A stretch of 64,000 nucleotides of DNA from Carboxylicivirga taeanensis. Its GTDB lineage: Bacteria > Bacteroidota > Bacteroidia > Bacteroidales > Marinilabiliaceae. Location of the stretch: positions 248,001-312,000 of the forward strand of contig NZ_JBPUSJ010000003.1 in NCBI RefSeq assembly GCF_051851475.1. The letters run 5' to 3'. Both the position numbers and the translations under genes were made by a program. Positions 24,906 to 32,711 of the stretch are shown one piece after another. The notes below the pieces were generated by a model. The model was not told the origin of the DNA. It saw only the letters and a program-made list of their open reading frames with translations, and did no database searches. Numbering within the stretch: position 1 is the stretch's first letter; the number at the start of each line of letters is the position of its first letter.

Positions 24906-25246
24906 TGCTCTGTTACATTATTGGTTTGGTGTATTAATTCAACGGCGCTGACCAGTTCCTTCCAGGAAGCATCCATTTCACCCAAAAATGTTTTTCCTTC
25001 CTCGGTGAGGGCATAGTACTTACGCGGCGGTCCTTGTGTCGACTCTTCCCAGCGATAGCTAAGAAGCTTAGCATTTTTCAGGCGCGTCAATAGCGGATAT
25101 AATGTCCCTTCCACAACAATCATCCGCGCTTCCTTTAACTGATTGATGATATCTGAAGCGTAGGCATCGTTGTTAGACAAGATGAGTAGGATACAATACT
25201 CTAAAACTCCCTTCCGCATTTGCGCTTTTGCATTTTCTACATTCAT
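24902..25246 (-). CDS. PadR family transcriptional regulator
   Basis: A 114-residue winged-helix repressor. The family core is clear: KGVLEYCILLILSNNDAYASDIINQL, VVEGTLYPLLTRLKNAKLLSYRWEES, then GPPRKYYALTEEGKTFL, with a short C-terminal dimerisation helix, as in PadR subfamily 2. It is coupled to the PspC gene by a 4-bp overlap. A palindrome over the operon promoter (25602-25630) is a likely binding site, giving autoregulation. Confidence 0.93.
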   Translation of the reverse strand: MNVENAKAQMRKGVLEYCILLILSNNDAYASDIINQLKEARMIVVEGTLYPLLTRLKNAKLLSYRWEESTQGPPRKYYALTEEGKTFLGEMDASWKELVSAVELIHQTNNVTEQ

Positions 25247-25270
25247 TCCCCTGGTTTTATAGAGTTAATT

Positions 25271-25546
25271 TTAAATTTTATTAATGATTTGAGGTTTAAA
25301 TAATAAGATACGCTCCAAATCAATGTCCTTATTCTGCTTCTTATTACTATCCCTCATTGCTTCATGTTTCTGCGCCTCTCTCTTCTCGGCTTCACTTAGA
25401 ACATTCTTTTGAGGTGCTTTACGTTGCTCTGCCACCTGGCAAGTATCGGGCTTTTGTGTTTGTCCCATCACCAGCGGCAAAAAGCAAAAACCGATAAACA
25501 ACACCATTTGAAAACGATACGAGTTATGTGCTTTGAGAAACTTCAT
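25271..25546 (-). CDS. Small exported protein, first gene of the PadR-PspC operon
   Basis: Not recognised as a named family. 91 residues beginning MKFLKAHNSYRFQMVLFIGF, a signal peptide ending near VMGQ (residue 29-30). The mature part is short, highly charged and rich in Lys, Glu and Gln (AEKREAQKHEAMRDSNKKQ), probably helical. The ATG at 25546 is chosen because the frame upstream overlaps the promoter and palindrome. It ends 24 bp before padR, so it is likely cotranscribed. Confidence 0.6.
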   Translation of the reverse strand: MKFLKAHNSYRFQMVLFIGFCFLPLVMGQTQKPDTCQVAEQRKAPQKNVLSEAEKREAQKHEAMRDSNKKQNKDIDLERILLFKPQIINKI

Positions 25547-25584
25547 GACAAATAATACTAGTTTTAACAATGAATTAGGTATAA

Positions 25585-25616
25585 CAAATATACAGTCATT
25601 GTATGGTACTTTGCAA
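25585..25616 (-). promoter_or_regulatory. Promoter of the PadR-PspC operon
   Basis: On the minus strand TTG (25614-25616), 21-bp spacer, TATATTTG (25585-25592). The -33 lies inside the palindrome at 25602-25630. Confidence 0.65.
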
Positions 25617-25630
25617 TACATAGTACCATA
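25602..25630. promoter_or_regulatory. Palindromic operator over the PadR operon promoter
   Basis: TATGGTACT (25602-25610) and AGTACCATA (25622-25630) are perfect 9-bp inverted arms with an 11-bp spacer. It covers the -33 element, so binding would block the promoter; PadR itself is the obvious candidate. Confidence 0.65.
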
Positions 25631-25724
25631 TTTTTTTTCAGACCATTTGAATATTTTTCCAAAACACGCGAAAACATTGGCCTGAACGATTAAAAAAAAA
25701 ATAAGCACAGGGACCTAATTTTCT

Positions 25725-25732
25725 TACTTTTG
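25725..25732 (+). promoter_or_regulatory. -7 element for yqaA-like gene
   Basis: TACTTTTG (TAnnTTTG) 17 bp before the ATG at 25750; it overlaps the upstream in-frame GTG, excluding that as start. Confidence 0.5.
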
Positions 25733-25749
25733 TGGGCAAAACATCCATA

Positions 25750-26196
25750 ATGCTATTCGATTCGGGATACTTTGCCTTATTTCTGGCCTCATTTTTAGCT
25801 GCCACAGTAGTGCCTTTCAGCTCGGAAGCCTTGCTATCGGGCATGCTGGCTGCCGATTATAACCTATACTGGTGCCTCGCCCTGGCGACATTAGGCAACT
25901 GGCTGGGCGGCATGAGCTCATACGGATTGGGCTGGCTGGGCAAAACAGAATGGATAGAGAAATACCTGAAAATTAAACATTACCAAATTGAGAAGACGAA
26001 AAAGATGGTAAAAGGCAAAGAGCTATGGATAGCCTTTTTCTGCTGGCTACCCGGCATTGGTGATGTAATAGCGGTTATCCTGGGCTTGCTAAAAGTTAAT
26101 GTAGTTCTGGCAGGCATTGGTATGTTGATAGGAAAAATGCTTCGCTATGTGATTTGGGCTTTTATTTCTCTCGAAATTATTAATTGGGTCAACTAA
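25750..26196 (+). CDS. YqaA/DedA-type small membrane protein
   Basis: A 148-residue protein with four or five hydrophobic segments related to YqaA and the SNARE-associated/DedA group, some of which flip phospholipids. Recognisable features are FLAATVVPFSSEALLSGM near the N-terminus, GNWLGGMSSYGLGWLGK and CWLPGIGDVIAVILGLLKVN. The ATG at 25750 is used because the earlier GTG sits in the -7 element. Single gene, divergent from the PadR operon. Confidence 0.85.
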   Translation: MLFDSGYFALFLASFLAATVVPFSSEALLSGMLAADYNLYWCLALATLGNWLGGMSSYGLGWLGKTEWIEKYLKIKHYQIEKTKKMVKGKELWIAFFCWLPGIGDVIAVILGLLKVNVVLAGIGMLIGKMLRYVIWAFISLEIINWVN

Positions 26197-26264
26197 ATGA
26201 TTAGGAATCCTAGTTATCAGGCTCTACATTCACCCTTGGAATTTAAATAATTTTCAAATCATCG

Positions 26265-26272
26265 TAATTTTG
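26265..26272 (+). promoter_or_regulatory. -7 element upstream of trpS
   Basis: TAATTTTG (TAnnTTTG) about 176 bp before the trpS ATG; would leave a leader of about 170 nt, in which I see no Trp-codon-rich leader peptide or T-box. Confidence 0.35.
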
Positions 26273-26448
26273 CCCATTTTTGCAGCTCTTTATTAATAGA
26301 TTAGATTGATAGACGATAGATACCAGAAAAAGTCTGCTTAGCCAGATGCCTCGATACAAATGAAGGCACATTTGAATATTGCAGTCCATAAATCTACCAG
26401 CTATCAGTCTCTTATTGTGATTATTATCGTTGTTTAAATAAGTTCCAG

Positions 26449-27534
26449 ATGGCAGAAGAAAATATAAGTGAAGCAATCAACGCCTCATTTGAGAGAGCAA
26501 TTGAAAAAAGTAACGCCTTAGAAGCCGATTTACAGGTTAACCCAGGCAAGCACCGTGTATTAACAGGCGACCGTCCTACAGGCAACCTGCATATTGGACA
26601 TTATTTTGGTTCATTGCAAAACAGGGTACGCTTGCAAAACCTGGGAGTCGAAACGTTTATCGTTATTGCCGACTATCAGGTATTAACTGACCGCGATGTA
26701 TTTAAAGATATTTCGAAGTATGTACTGGAGCTGACCATCGACTACCTGGCATGTGGACTTGATCCGCATAAATTTAACACACACATCTTTCCGCATAGCC
26801 ATATACCAGAATTGAACCAGTTGCTGGTACCTTTTCTATCCTTGGTATCTAACTCTGAATTAAGTAAGAACCCAACCATCAAAGAAGAGATTCAGGCATC
26901 CGGTCAAAATGTGATTAACGCAGGAATGTACACCTACCCCGTTCACCAGGCAGCTGACATCTTATTCTGCAAAAGTGATGTGGTGCCAGTAGGAAAAGAC
27001 CAGTTGCCGCATATTGAACTCACCAGAAACATTGCCAAACGCTTTAACAAGAAGTTTAAGGCACGTGTATTTAGAGAACCTACAGGTTTATTAAGTGAAA
27101 CACCGATGATTCTTGGCCTGGACGGCGGCCAGAAGATGAGTAAGAGCCGTAACAATACCATCATGATTAAAGCCACCGAGGACGAGACCATGAAGGCAGT
27201 AAAATCAGCTAAAACCGACTCGGAACGACTGATTACCTACGATCCGGACAATCGCCCAGAAGTTGCCAACCTGCTGCGTATTGCGGCACTGGCATCAGGC
27301 ACCAAGCCCGAACAAATTGCTGCCGAAATAGGTGAGCAGGGCGCCGGTAAGCTCAAGCAAGTTGTAACAGAATCAATCAACGAGCATTTTAGAGAAATTC
27401 GTCAGAGACGATCACAATTGGAGAACGATCTGGATTTCGTAAAAAGCATTCTTCGCGAAGGAATTGGCGAAGCACGCAGCGTTGCGCAAAAAACACTAGA
27501 AGAAGTGCGGGTAGCCATGAACATGGATATCTAA
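26449..27534 (+). CDS. trpS: Tryptophan--tRNA ligase
   Basis: Class I aminoacyl-tRNA synthetase charging tRNA-Trp. The HIGH motif is exact (His48-Ile-Gly-His51 in PTGNLHIGHYFGSL) and KMSKS is at 229-233. The opening V-L-T-G-D-R-P-T-G-x-L-H-I-G-H-Y is the variant seen in one bacterial TrpRS subgroup, distinct from the common S-G-x-x-P-T-G-x-L-H-x-G-N-Y type, and there is a 35-residue N-terminal extension before it. 361 residues. Terminator at 27553-27586. Confidence 0.95.
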   Translation: MAEENISEAINASFERAIEKSNALEADLQVNPGKHRVLTGDRPTGNLHIGHYFGSLQNRVRLQNLGVETFIVIADYQVLTDRDVFKDISKYVLELTIDYLACGLDPHKFNTHIFPHSHIPELNQLLVPFLSLVSNSELSKNPTIKEEIQASGQNVINAGMYTYPVHQAADILFCKSDVVPVGKDQLPHIELTRNIAKRFNKKFKARVFREPTGLLSETPMILGLDGGQKMSKSRNNTIMIKATEDETMKAVKSAKTDSERLITYDPDNRPEVANLLRIAALASGTKPEQIAAEIGEQGAGKLKQVVTESINEHFREIRQRRSQLENDLDFVKSILREGIGEARSVAQKTLEEVRVAMNMDI

Positions 27535-27552
27535 AAAAATATCGAACAGTGT

Positions 27553-27586
27553 AAAAAGGGAGGCCAGTGCTTCCCTTTTTCTTTTT
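27553..27586 (+). terminator. Terminator after trpS
   Basis: AAAAAGGGA pairs with TCCCTTTTT across a 10-nt loop, followed by a second T-run. Confidence 0.8.
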
Positions 27587-27681
27587 TAAGCCCTAAGCAC
27601 TCCTTGCTATAAATCGAATCCCGCTTAGTTCTCATCCTCCTCATTGTTAAAAAAATATTAAATCTGCACCAAACGTATTTT

Positions 27682-27707
27682 TACGTCGCCAAGTTGACGT
27701 ATTTTTG
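27682..27707 (+). promoter_or_regulatory. ars operon promoter with overlapping inverted repeat
   Basis: TACGTC (27682-27687) and GACGTA (27696-27701) form a 6-bp inverted repeat with 8-bp spacer, running into TATTTTTG (27700-27707, -7). ACGTATTTTT also occurs twice in direct orientation (27673-27682, 27697-27706). A site here would let ArsR occlude the promoter. Confidence 0.6.
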
Positions 27708-27730
27708 CATCAGATTGACCAAGTAAAATT

Positions 27731-28069
27731 ATGTCACAAGCAAAAAACGATTTATTCGAAAAACCCTTACAGGATTTGGCGGTGCTGTTTAAAGCGTTGG
27801 GTCATCCGGCCCGATTGCAAATACTTAAGTTCTTAGGCACCCGCAACAGCTGTTTCTCAGGCGATTTATCGGAAGTGATACCGCTTGGGCGAACAACAGT
27901 CAATCAGCATTTGGCCGAACTGAAAAAAGCCGGCCTGATAAAAGGAACCACCTGTGGCTCCAAAACCAATTACTGCCTCCACCCGGAAGGCATTAACCTG
28001 CTTGCCAACTGTGGACTAACTTTTTGCAAGGAGCTTCAGACCAATATTGATGCAAACACAACATGTTAA
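27731..28069 (+). CDS. arsR: ArsR family arsenic-responsive repressor
   Basis: A 112-residue winged-helix repressor heading the arsenic operon. The core reads LAVLFKALGHPARLQILKFLG, then the recognition helix around GRTTVNQHLAELKKAGLI. The classic C-V-C-x-x-C site of plasmid ArsR is absent; instead cysteines lie in NSCFSGDL and in a C-terminal group (TTCGSKTNYC, NCGLTFC, final C), which suggests an alternative As(III) site. arsC follows after 19 bp. Confidence 0.92.
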   Translation: MSQAKNDLFEKPLQDLAVLFKALGHPARLQILKFLGTRNSCFSGDLSEVIPLGRTTVNQHLAELKKAGLIKGTTCGSKTNYCLHPEGINLLANCGLTFCKELQTNIDANTTC

Positions 28070-28088
28070 TTAACTAAAAAAACAGATA

Positions 28089-28511
28089 ATGAGAGTATTG
28101 ATTTTATGCACAGGCAATAGCTGCCGCAGCCAGATGGCCCACGGCTTTCTGCAGTCGTTCGATAAGGATATTCAGGTATATTCAGCCGGAACACAAGCTT
28201 CAGGAAAGCTGAATGCAAAAGCTGTACAAGTCATGCAGGAGATTGGTATCGATATCAGTGGCCATACCAGCGACTCGGTTCAGAAATACCTGAATGACGA
28301 ATGGGACTTTGTCATCACCGTTTGCGGAGGAGCTAACGAATCGTGTCCGGCCTTTAGCGGCAAAGTTAAGCATCGACTGCACATTGGTTTTGATGATCCA
28401 TCGCATGCCGAAGGAAGTGATGAATTTATTATGAGTGAATTCCACCGTGTACGCGATGAGATTAAAGAAGGGTTCTACAAATTTTATCTTGAAAACATCA
28501 AACAAGCCTAG
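28089..28511 (+). CDS. arsC: Arsenate reductase, thioredoxin-coupled type
   Basis: It reduces As(V) to As(III) in the cytoplasm for export. It belongs to the low-molecular-weight phosphatase fold: P-loop Cys7-x5-Arg13 (CTGNSCRS), then the relay pair Cys79 and Cys86 (VCGGANESCP), spaced as in the thioredoxin-linked enzymes. 140 residues. Lies between arsR and acr3; the acr3 ATG begins 2 bp after its stop. Confidence 0.95.
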   Translation: MRVLILCTGNSCRSQMAHGFLQSFDKDIQVYSAGTQASGKLNAKAVQVMQEIGIDISGHTSDSVQKYLNDEWDFVITVCGGANESCPAFSGKVKHRLHIGFDDPSHAEGSDEFIMSEFHRVRDEIKEGFYKFYLENIKQA

Positions 28512-28513
28512 CG

Positions 28514-29545
28514 ATGTCTGATAATAAAAAGCAAATAGGCTTCTTCGAAAAGTACCTCACGCTTTGGGTGGCACTTTGTATCGGAGGAGGAATTCTGATT
28601 GGGCACTTTTGGGGAGATAGTGTAGCAGTTTTAAGCCAGCTGGAAGTGTCGGGTGTAAACATACTGGTGGCTGTATTGGTATGGCTTATGATTTACCCCA
28701 TGATGCTTCAGGTGGATTTCACCAGCATCAAAAATGTAGGAAAGCGGCCCAAAGGGTTAATCTTAACCTTAGTTATCAACTGGCTTATTAAGCCCTTTAC
28801 CATGGCCTTCTTTGCCTGGATGTTTTTCAGCAAACTCTATGGTGCGTTTATTGAACCAGAACTGGCCGGCGAATACATTGCAGGTGCCATTTTACTGGGG
28901 GCTGCTCCTTGCACAGCCATGGTATTTGTATGGTCGTACCTAACCGATGGCGACCCCAATTACACCCTGGTACAGGTATCGGTGAATGATTTGATTATAT
29001 TGGTTGCTTTTGTGCCCATTGTTGGCTTTTTGCTGGGCATTACCAATGTAAGCATTCCTTACGACACTTTGGTAACAAGTGTGGTTGTGTTTGTGGTTGT
29101 GCCGCTGCTGGCAGGGACTATCACCAACCGCTACCTGATTAAACGTTATGGTGAACAATGGTTTACGCAAACATTTTTACCTAAATTTAAGCCGGTAAGC
29201 ATCTTTGCCTTATTGGCGACGCTGGTATTGTTATTTGCTTTTCAGGGACATAACATCACACAAAATCCATTGATTATTTTGTTGGTGGCCATTCCGCTCA
29301 TCATACAAACCTATTTTATCTTTTTCATTGCCTGGTTTGGCGGACGCAAACTTAAACTACCACACGCCATCTGCTCTCCGGCTTCCATGATTGGAGCCAG
29401 CAACTTTTTCGAACTGGCCGTAGCCGTGGCAATTGCTTTGTTTGGCCTTCATTCGCCCGCAGCCTTGGTGACTGTTGTAGGTGTATTGGTTGAAGTGCCG
29501 GTGATGCTGTCGTTGGTAGCATTGGCAAACAAATGGAAATACTAA
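28514..29545 (+). CDS. acr3: Arsenite efflux transporter Acr3
   Basis: Inner-membrane As(III) exporter of the bile/arsenite/riboflavin superfamily with ten TM segments in 343 residues. The family signature GAAPCTAMVFVWSYLTDGDP carries the essential TM4 cysteine; CSPASMIGASNFFELAVAVA matches the later conserved region. Operon partner of arsR and arsC. It is followed immediately by a large palindromic repeat. Confidence 0.95.
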   Translation: MSDNKKQIGFFEKYLTLWVALCIGGGILIGHFWGDSVAVLSQLEVSGVNILVAVLVWLMIYPMMLQVDFTSIKNVGKRPKGLILTLVINWLIKPFTMAFFAWMFFSKLYGAFIEPELAGEYIAGAILLGAAPCTAMVFVWSYLTDGDPNYTLVQVSVNDLIILVAFVPIVGFLLGITNVSIPYDTLVTSVVVFVVVPLLAGTITNRYLIKRYGEQWFTQTFLPKFKPVSIFALLATLVLLFAFQGHNITQNPLIILLVAIPLIIQTYFIFFIAWFGGRKLKLPHAICSPASMIGASNFFELAVAVAIALFGLHSPAALVTVVGVLVEVPVMLSLVALANKWKY

Positions 29546-29555
29546 AAATACAGAT

Positions 29556-29615
29556 AGTTAAAAGTCAGTAGTCAGTAGTAAAGAATGTTAAACTATTGAC
29601 TACTGACTAATAACT
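29556..29615. repeat. REP-like palindrome, copy 1
   Basis: AGTTA-AA-AGTCAGTAGTCA (29556-29574) is mirrored by TGACTACTGACT-AA-TAACT (29597-29615), with a 22-nt loop. The core GTCAGTAGT...ACTACTGAC recurs at 40322-40360. It sits in the acr3 3' region and ends about 25 bp before the next gene, so it may also act as a terminator or mRNA-stability stem. Confidence 0.7.
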
Positions 29616-29628
29616 TCTGACTTATTCT

Positions 29629-29636
29629 TATTTTTG
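29629..29636 (+). promoter_or_regulatory. -7 element abutting the 126-aa gene
   Basis: TATTTTTG (TAnnTTTG) with only 4 bp before the ATG at 29641, so any transcript from it would be essentially leaderless. -33 is unclear. Confidence 0.4.
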
Positions 29637-29640
29637 CAGC

Positions 29641-30021
29641 ATGATTTACTTAGTAGCTGGTATTGTGGTGGCCCTGGTGGTGGCCTATTTCTTTTCCCGC
29701 AAAACAAATCAGGAAACAGAAGAACCGAAGATTGTTGCAGACGATTGCTGCGGCGCCCATGAGGTATGTGAGGCTGACAGCCTGTTGAGTAGTAGCGATA
29801 AGGCAGAGTATTTTGAAGACGAGGAGCTGGATACTTATAAAAACAAAGCTGCCAACAGCTACTCTGACGATGAAATTGAACAGTTTAGAGAAGTGCTTTT
29901 CACTCTGAAGGAACGCGAAGTAGCCGCCTGGCTCAAATCCCTGCAACTACGGGGTATTAATCCGCCCGAAATCATCCGCGAAGAAGCATTAATGATTGTA
30001 GCTGACCGGCGAGGCCTATAG
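29641..30021 (+). CDS. Membrane-anchored small protein with DCCGAHEVCE motif
   Basis: No function can be assigned. 126 residues: an N-terminal TM helix (about 2-19), then a conserved-looking cysteine motif D-D-C-C-G-A-H-E-V-C-E (about 34-44) that could bind metal, an acidic linker, and a C-terminal helical domain (SDDEIEQFREVLFTLKEREVAAWLKSLQLRGINPPEIIREEALMIV split over about 74-121). I recall similar small proteins across Bacteroidales. It follows acr3 but is separated by a palindrome and has its own -7 element. Confidence 0.75.
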   Translation: MIYLVAGIVVALVVAYFFSRKTNQETEEPKIVADDCCGAHEVCEADSLLSSSDKAEYFEDEELDTYKNKAANSYSDDEIEQFREVLFTLKEREVAAWLKSLQLRGINPPEIIREEALMIVADRRGL

Positions 30022-30022
30022 C

Positions 30023-30118
30023 TGTATGACATATTTTTGATTTTTAATCTTATTTTAATTTATTTACTATCAGTAATATAATAATATTACTAGTCATTCA
30101 GTAGTAAATTGTCATACA
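30023..30118. repeat. 96-bp nested palindromic element
   Basis: Outer arms TGTATGACA (30023-30031) and TGTCATACA (30110-30118) enclose TTTACTA/TAGTAAA and an inner stem AGTAATAT-aata-ATATTACT (30072-30091). A TAnnTTTG element (TATTTTTG, 30032-30039) abuts the left arm, so the inner hairpins would lie in the leader of the symporter mRNA. MITE-like in shape, but no target duplication is seen. Confidence 0.5.
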
Positions 30119-30164
30119 AAATTACTGCAGAATCTTATATATTAGCTGTCAAAATACAGAAGCA

Positions 30165-31595
30165 ATGAATCCAGTATTAACAGCGTTTATCATATCCGGT
30201 TATTTTGGCCTTTTAATTCTTATTTCATTTTTAACCAGCAAAAAAGCTGACAACGATACCTTTTTCAGAGGTAACAAGCAATCGCCCTGGTACATTGTAT
30301 CCATTGGTATGATTGGTGCGTCCCTGTCAGGCGTAACATTCATCTCTGTTCCGGGGTGGGTGGCCTCCACCAATCTAACCTATATGCAGATGGTATTTGG
30401 TTACTTTCTGGGTTATCTGGTAATTGCCCACATCCTTTTACCACTCTATTACCGGCTCAACCTCACTTCTATCTACACCTATCTCGAAAAACGCTTTGGC
30501 TTCTGGTCGTATAAATCAGGGGCCTACTTATTTATATTATCCCGCACAATAGGTGCTTCAGCCCGCCTCTATTTAATGGCCAATGTACTGCAAATAACGG
30601 TATTTGATGCCTTCAACATTTCCTTTGAAGTAACTGTACTGGTAACCATCCTGCTAATTTGGCTATACACTTTCCGCGGGGGTATCAAAACCATCATCTG
30701 GACAGATACGCTACAAACCTTATTTATGCTGCTAAGTGTTGGGATTACTGTAGTGGTGATTGCCAAAACCATGAACCTTTCTTTTAGCGGTCTTATCAGT
30801 GCCGTGAGCGATAGCCAGTTTTCACAAATATTTGAATTCAGCGATCTGTCATCAAAACAACATTTTATCAAGCAGTTCTTTTCAGGGGCATTTATCACCA
30901 TTGTGATGACCGGGTTGGACCAGGACATGATGCAGAAAAACCTGACCTGTCGCAACCTTAAAGATGCTCAAAAAAACATGTTCTGGTATGGATTCTCGTT
31001 TGTACCGGTTAACCTACTGTTCCTTAGCCTGGGGGTATTACTGTTTATGTTTGCTGCCAGCCAGGGCATTGCCATTCCCGAACGCTCTGATGACCTGTTT
31101 CCCATTATAGCAACGGGCGGCTACCTGCCTAAAATTGTAGGTATCTTCTTTATGCTGGGATTAGTGGCAGCTGCCTATTCGAGTGCAGACTCGGCCTTAA
31201 CCTCTTTAACCACCTCGTTCTCGGTTGATATTTTGGGTGTTGAAAAAAAGAATCAGGCGGTCGCCAAAAAACTTCGTTTTAAAGTACACATTGGCTTCAG
31301 TATTCTGCTTGCCGTTGTCATCCTGCTATTCAGAGCCTTTAATAACGACAGCGTTATCAGCACCGTATTTAACCTGGCGGGATACACTTATGGCCCACTG
31401 CTCGGACTGTATGCGTTTGGATTATTTACCAAGCTGCAAGTCAGGGACTATTTGGTACCTTTCATCGCCATTCTATCGCCGGTTATTATTGGTCTGCTGG
31501 ATTACAACTTTACCATCGGTTTTGAAAAGTTGATTTACAATGGTGCCATTGCGTTTATTGGCTTGTTACTTATTGCCAGATACAGGAAATGGTAA
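30165..31595 (+). CDS. Sodium:solute symporter (SSS family)
   Basis: Inner-membrane Na+-coupled importer, 476 residues, about 13 TM segments. Family hallmarks: DNDTFFRGNKQSPWYIVSIGMIGASLSGVTFI (TM1-2 region, given here as the R-G-N-K..W..G..G..S-G-V-T-F pattern), FRGGIKTIIWTDTLQ in mid-protein, and MLGLVAAAYSSADSALTSL, the conserved sodium-binding helix. The substrate cannot be inferred. Its last 30 bp overlap the convergent CapA-like gene. Confidence 0.92.
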   Translation: MNPVLTAFIISGYFGLLILISFLTSKKADNDTFFRGNKQSPWYIVSIGMIGASLSGVTFISVPGWVASTNLTYMQMVFGYFLGYLVIAHILLPLYYRLNLTSIYTYLEKRFGFWSYKSGAYLFILSRTIGASARLYLMANVLQITVFDAFNISFEVTVLVTILLIWLYTFRGGIKTIIWTDTLQTLFMLLSVGITVVVIAKTMNLSFSGLISAVSDSQFSQIFEFSDLSSKQHFIKQFFSGAFITIVMTGLDQDMMQKNLTCRNLKDAQKNMFWYGFSFVPVNLLFLSLGVLLFMFAASQGIAIPERSDDLFPIIATGGYLPKIVGIFFMLGLVAAAYSSADSALTSLTTSFSVDILGVEKKNQAVAKKLRFKVHIGFSILLAVVILLFRAFNNDSVISTVFNLAGYTYGPLLGLYAFGLFTKLQVRDYLVPFIAILSPVIIGLLDYNFTIGFEKLIYNGAIAFIGLLLIARYRKW

Positions 31596-32711
31596 TTGCT
31601 CAGGAACCTTTATATCATAGCCAGGAATAGATAACCCTCGACTGCGCATTGCTTCTTCAAACGGCATGTAGAAATCCCCGTCATCATCAATTACCAAACG
31701 GTGATTCAGCTCCGGAAAGTCCATTCTGGTGAGGTCGCGCATTTTGTAAACCACTGCGTTTCCATGATCGCGTAAGGTTCCCTTTCCCTTAATCTGATGG
31801 AAAGCATGTATCTTACCTCTGACGAATGCTCCATCCCGATTGGTCCAAACCTGAACAACAGGTGCCAGACGATTGGGCCCGGATAAGTTAAAGCGGCTAT
31901 AGGTGCAGAAATTACCAAGGCTATAGGCAATAAAGCGATTCTTGTAGATTTCGATGGAACGAGGCACATGCGGGCCATGGCCAAAAACAACATCGGCACC
32001 GGCATCAATCACCGCATGGGCAAAGGCATAAACATTTCCCCGGTTTTCGCCATAAAACATTTCGGTTTCACGGGTCACATGCATATGGTCACGTCCTTCG
32101 GCGCCTCCATGAAACGATACGATGACGTAATCACACGTTGCATCCAACTCCTTCACAATCTTCACCGCCCCCTCAATATCTCCAATTTTGGCGGTTCCGG
32201 TATTTGGCGCAAAGGCACATAACCCCACCAGCTGACCATCTATTTCTTTGATGACAGAAGGTTTGTCGACCAAACCGGCAAAAGCAATGTCCAGACTATC
32301 CAACAAGCGGCGGGTAGAGATCAACCCGGGCGGTCCAAAATCGCGAATATGGTTATTGGCGATACTAACAAAATCGAACCCGGCCTTTTTTAAAACCGGT
32401 GCGTAGCTTGTGGGCGTTTTAAAAGCATAACATTTAGTCGTATCTCTGCAACTTTTGAATACCTTCCCTTCGTCTAAAAAAGCCCCCTCCAGATTACCAA
32501 ACACCACATCGGCACCGGCAAAAACAGGAGCTACCTCCCGCACTAAAGGCCAGGGGTTGTTGTTGGGTGGCAAATACTGCACGGTTGGAAAGTGAGTACC
32601 GAACATCATGTCCCCTACCCCTACAAACGATAATCCACTATTAGCCGATTGTGAGAAGGCAGAACTAAAGATGCCAAACGCTGTAATCAAGAGTAAGATA
32701 CTTTTTCGCAT
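31566..32711 (-). CDS. CapA-family exported metallophosphatase-like protein
   Basis: Related to PgsA/CapA poly-gamma-glutamate proteins, which have a calcineurin-like metallophosphatase fold. Signal peptide at residues 1-20 (MRKSILLLITAFGIFSSAFS). Metal-site motifs in order: GVGDMMFGTHF, FGNLEGAF, SIANNHIRDFG, VSFHGGAEG and VFGHGPHVPRSIE. 381 residues. No other capsule gene is nearby, so the true role is uncertain. The 3' end overlaps the symporter gene by 30 bp. Confidence 0.88.
   Translation of the reverse strand: MRKSILLLITAFGIFSSAFSQSANSGLSFVGVGDMMFGTHFPTVQYLPPNNNPWPLVREVAPVFAGADVVFGNLEGAFLDEGKVFKSCRDTTKCYAFKTPTSYAPVLKKAGFDFVSIANNHIRDFGPPGLISTRRLLDSLDIAFAGLVDKPSVIKEIDGQLVGLCAFAPNTGTAKIGDIEGAVKIVKELDATCDYVIVSFHGGAEGRDHMHVTRETEMFYGENRGNVYAFAHAVIDAGADVVFGHGPHVPRSIEIYKNRFIAYSLGNFCTYSRFNLSGPNRLAPVVQVWTNRDGAFVRGKIHAFHQIKGKGTLRDHGNAVVYKMRDLTRMDFPELNHRLVIDDDGDFYMPFEEAMRSRGLSIPGYDIKVPEQLPFPVSGNK

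Noticed and set aside
26279..26448. trpS leader considered as attenuator or T-box
   Set aside because: The only short ORF (starting at 26360) has no Trp codons and no T-box core or terminator pair is visible.
30023..30118. Reading the nested palindrome as a definite MITE
   Set aside because: No target-site duplication is visible and only one copy is in the window, so it is reported only as a palindromic element.
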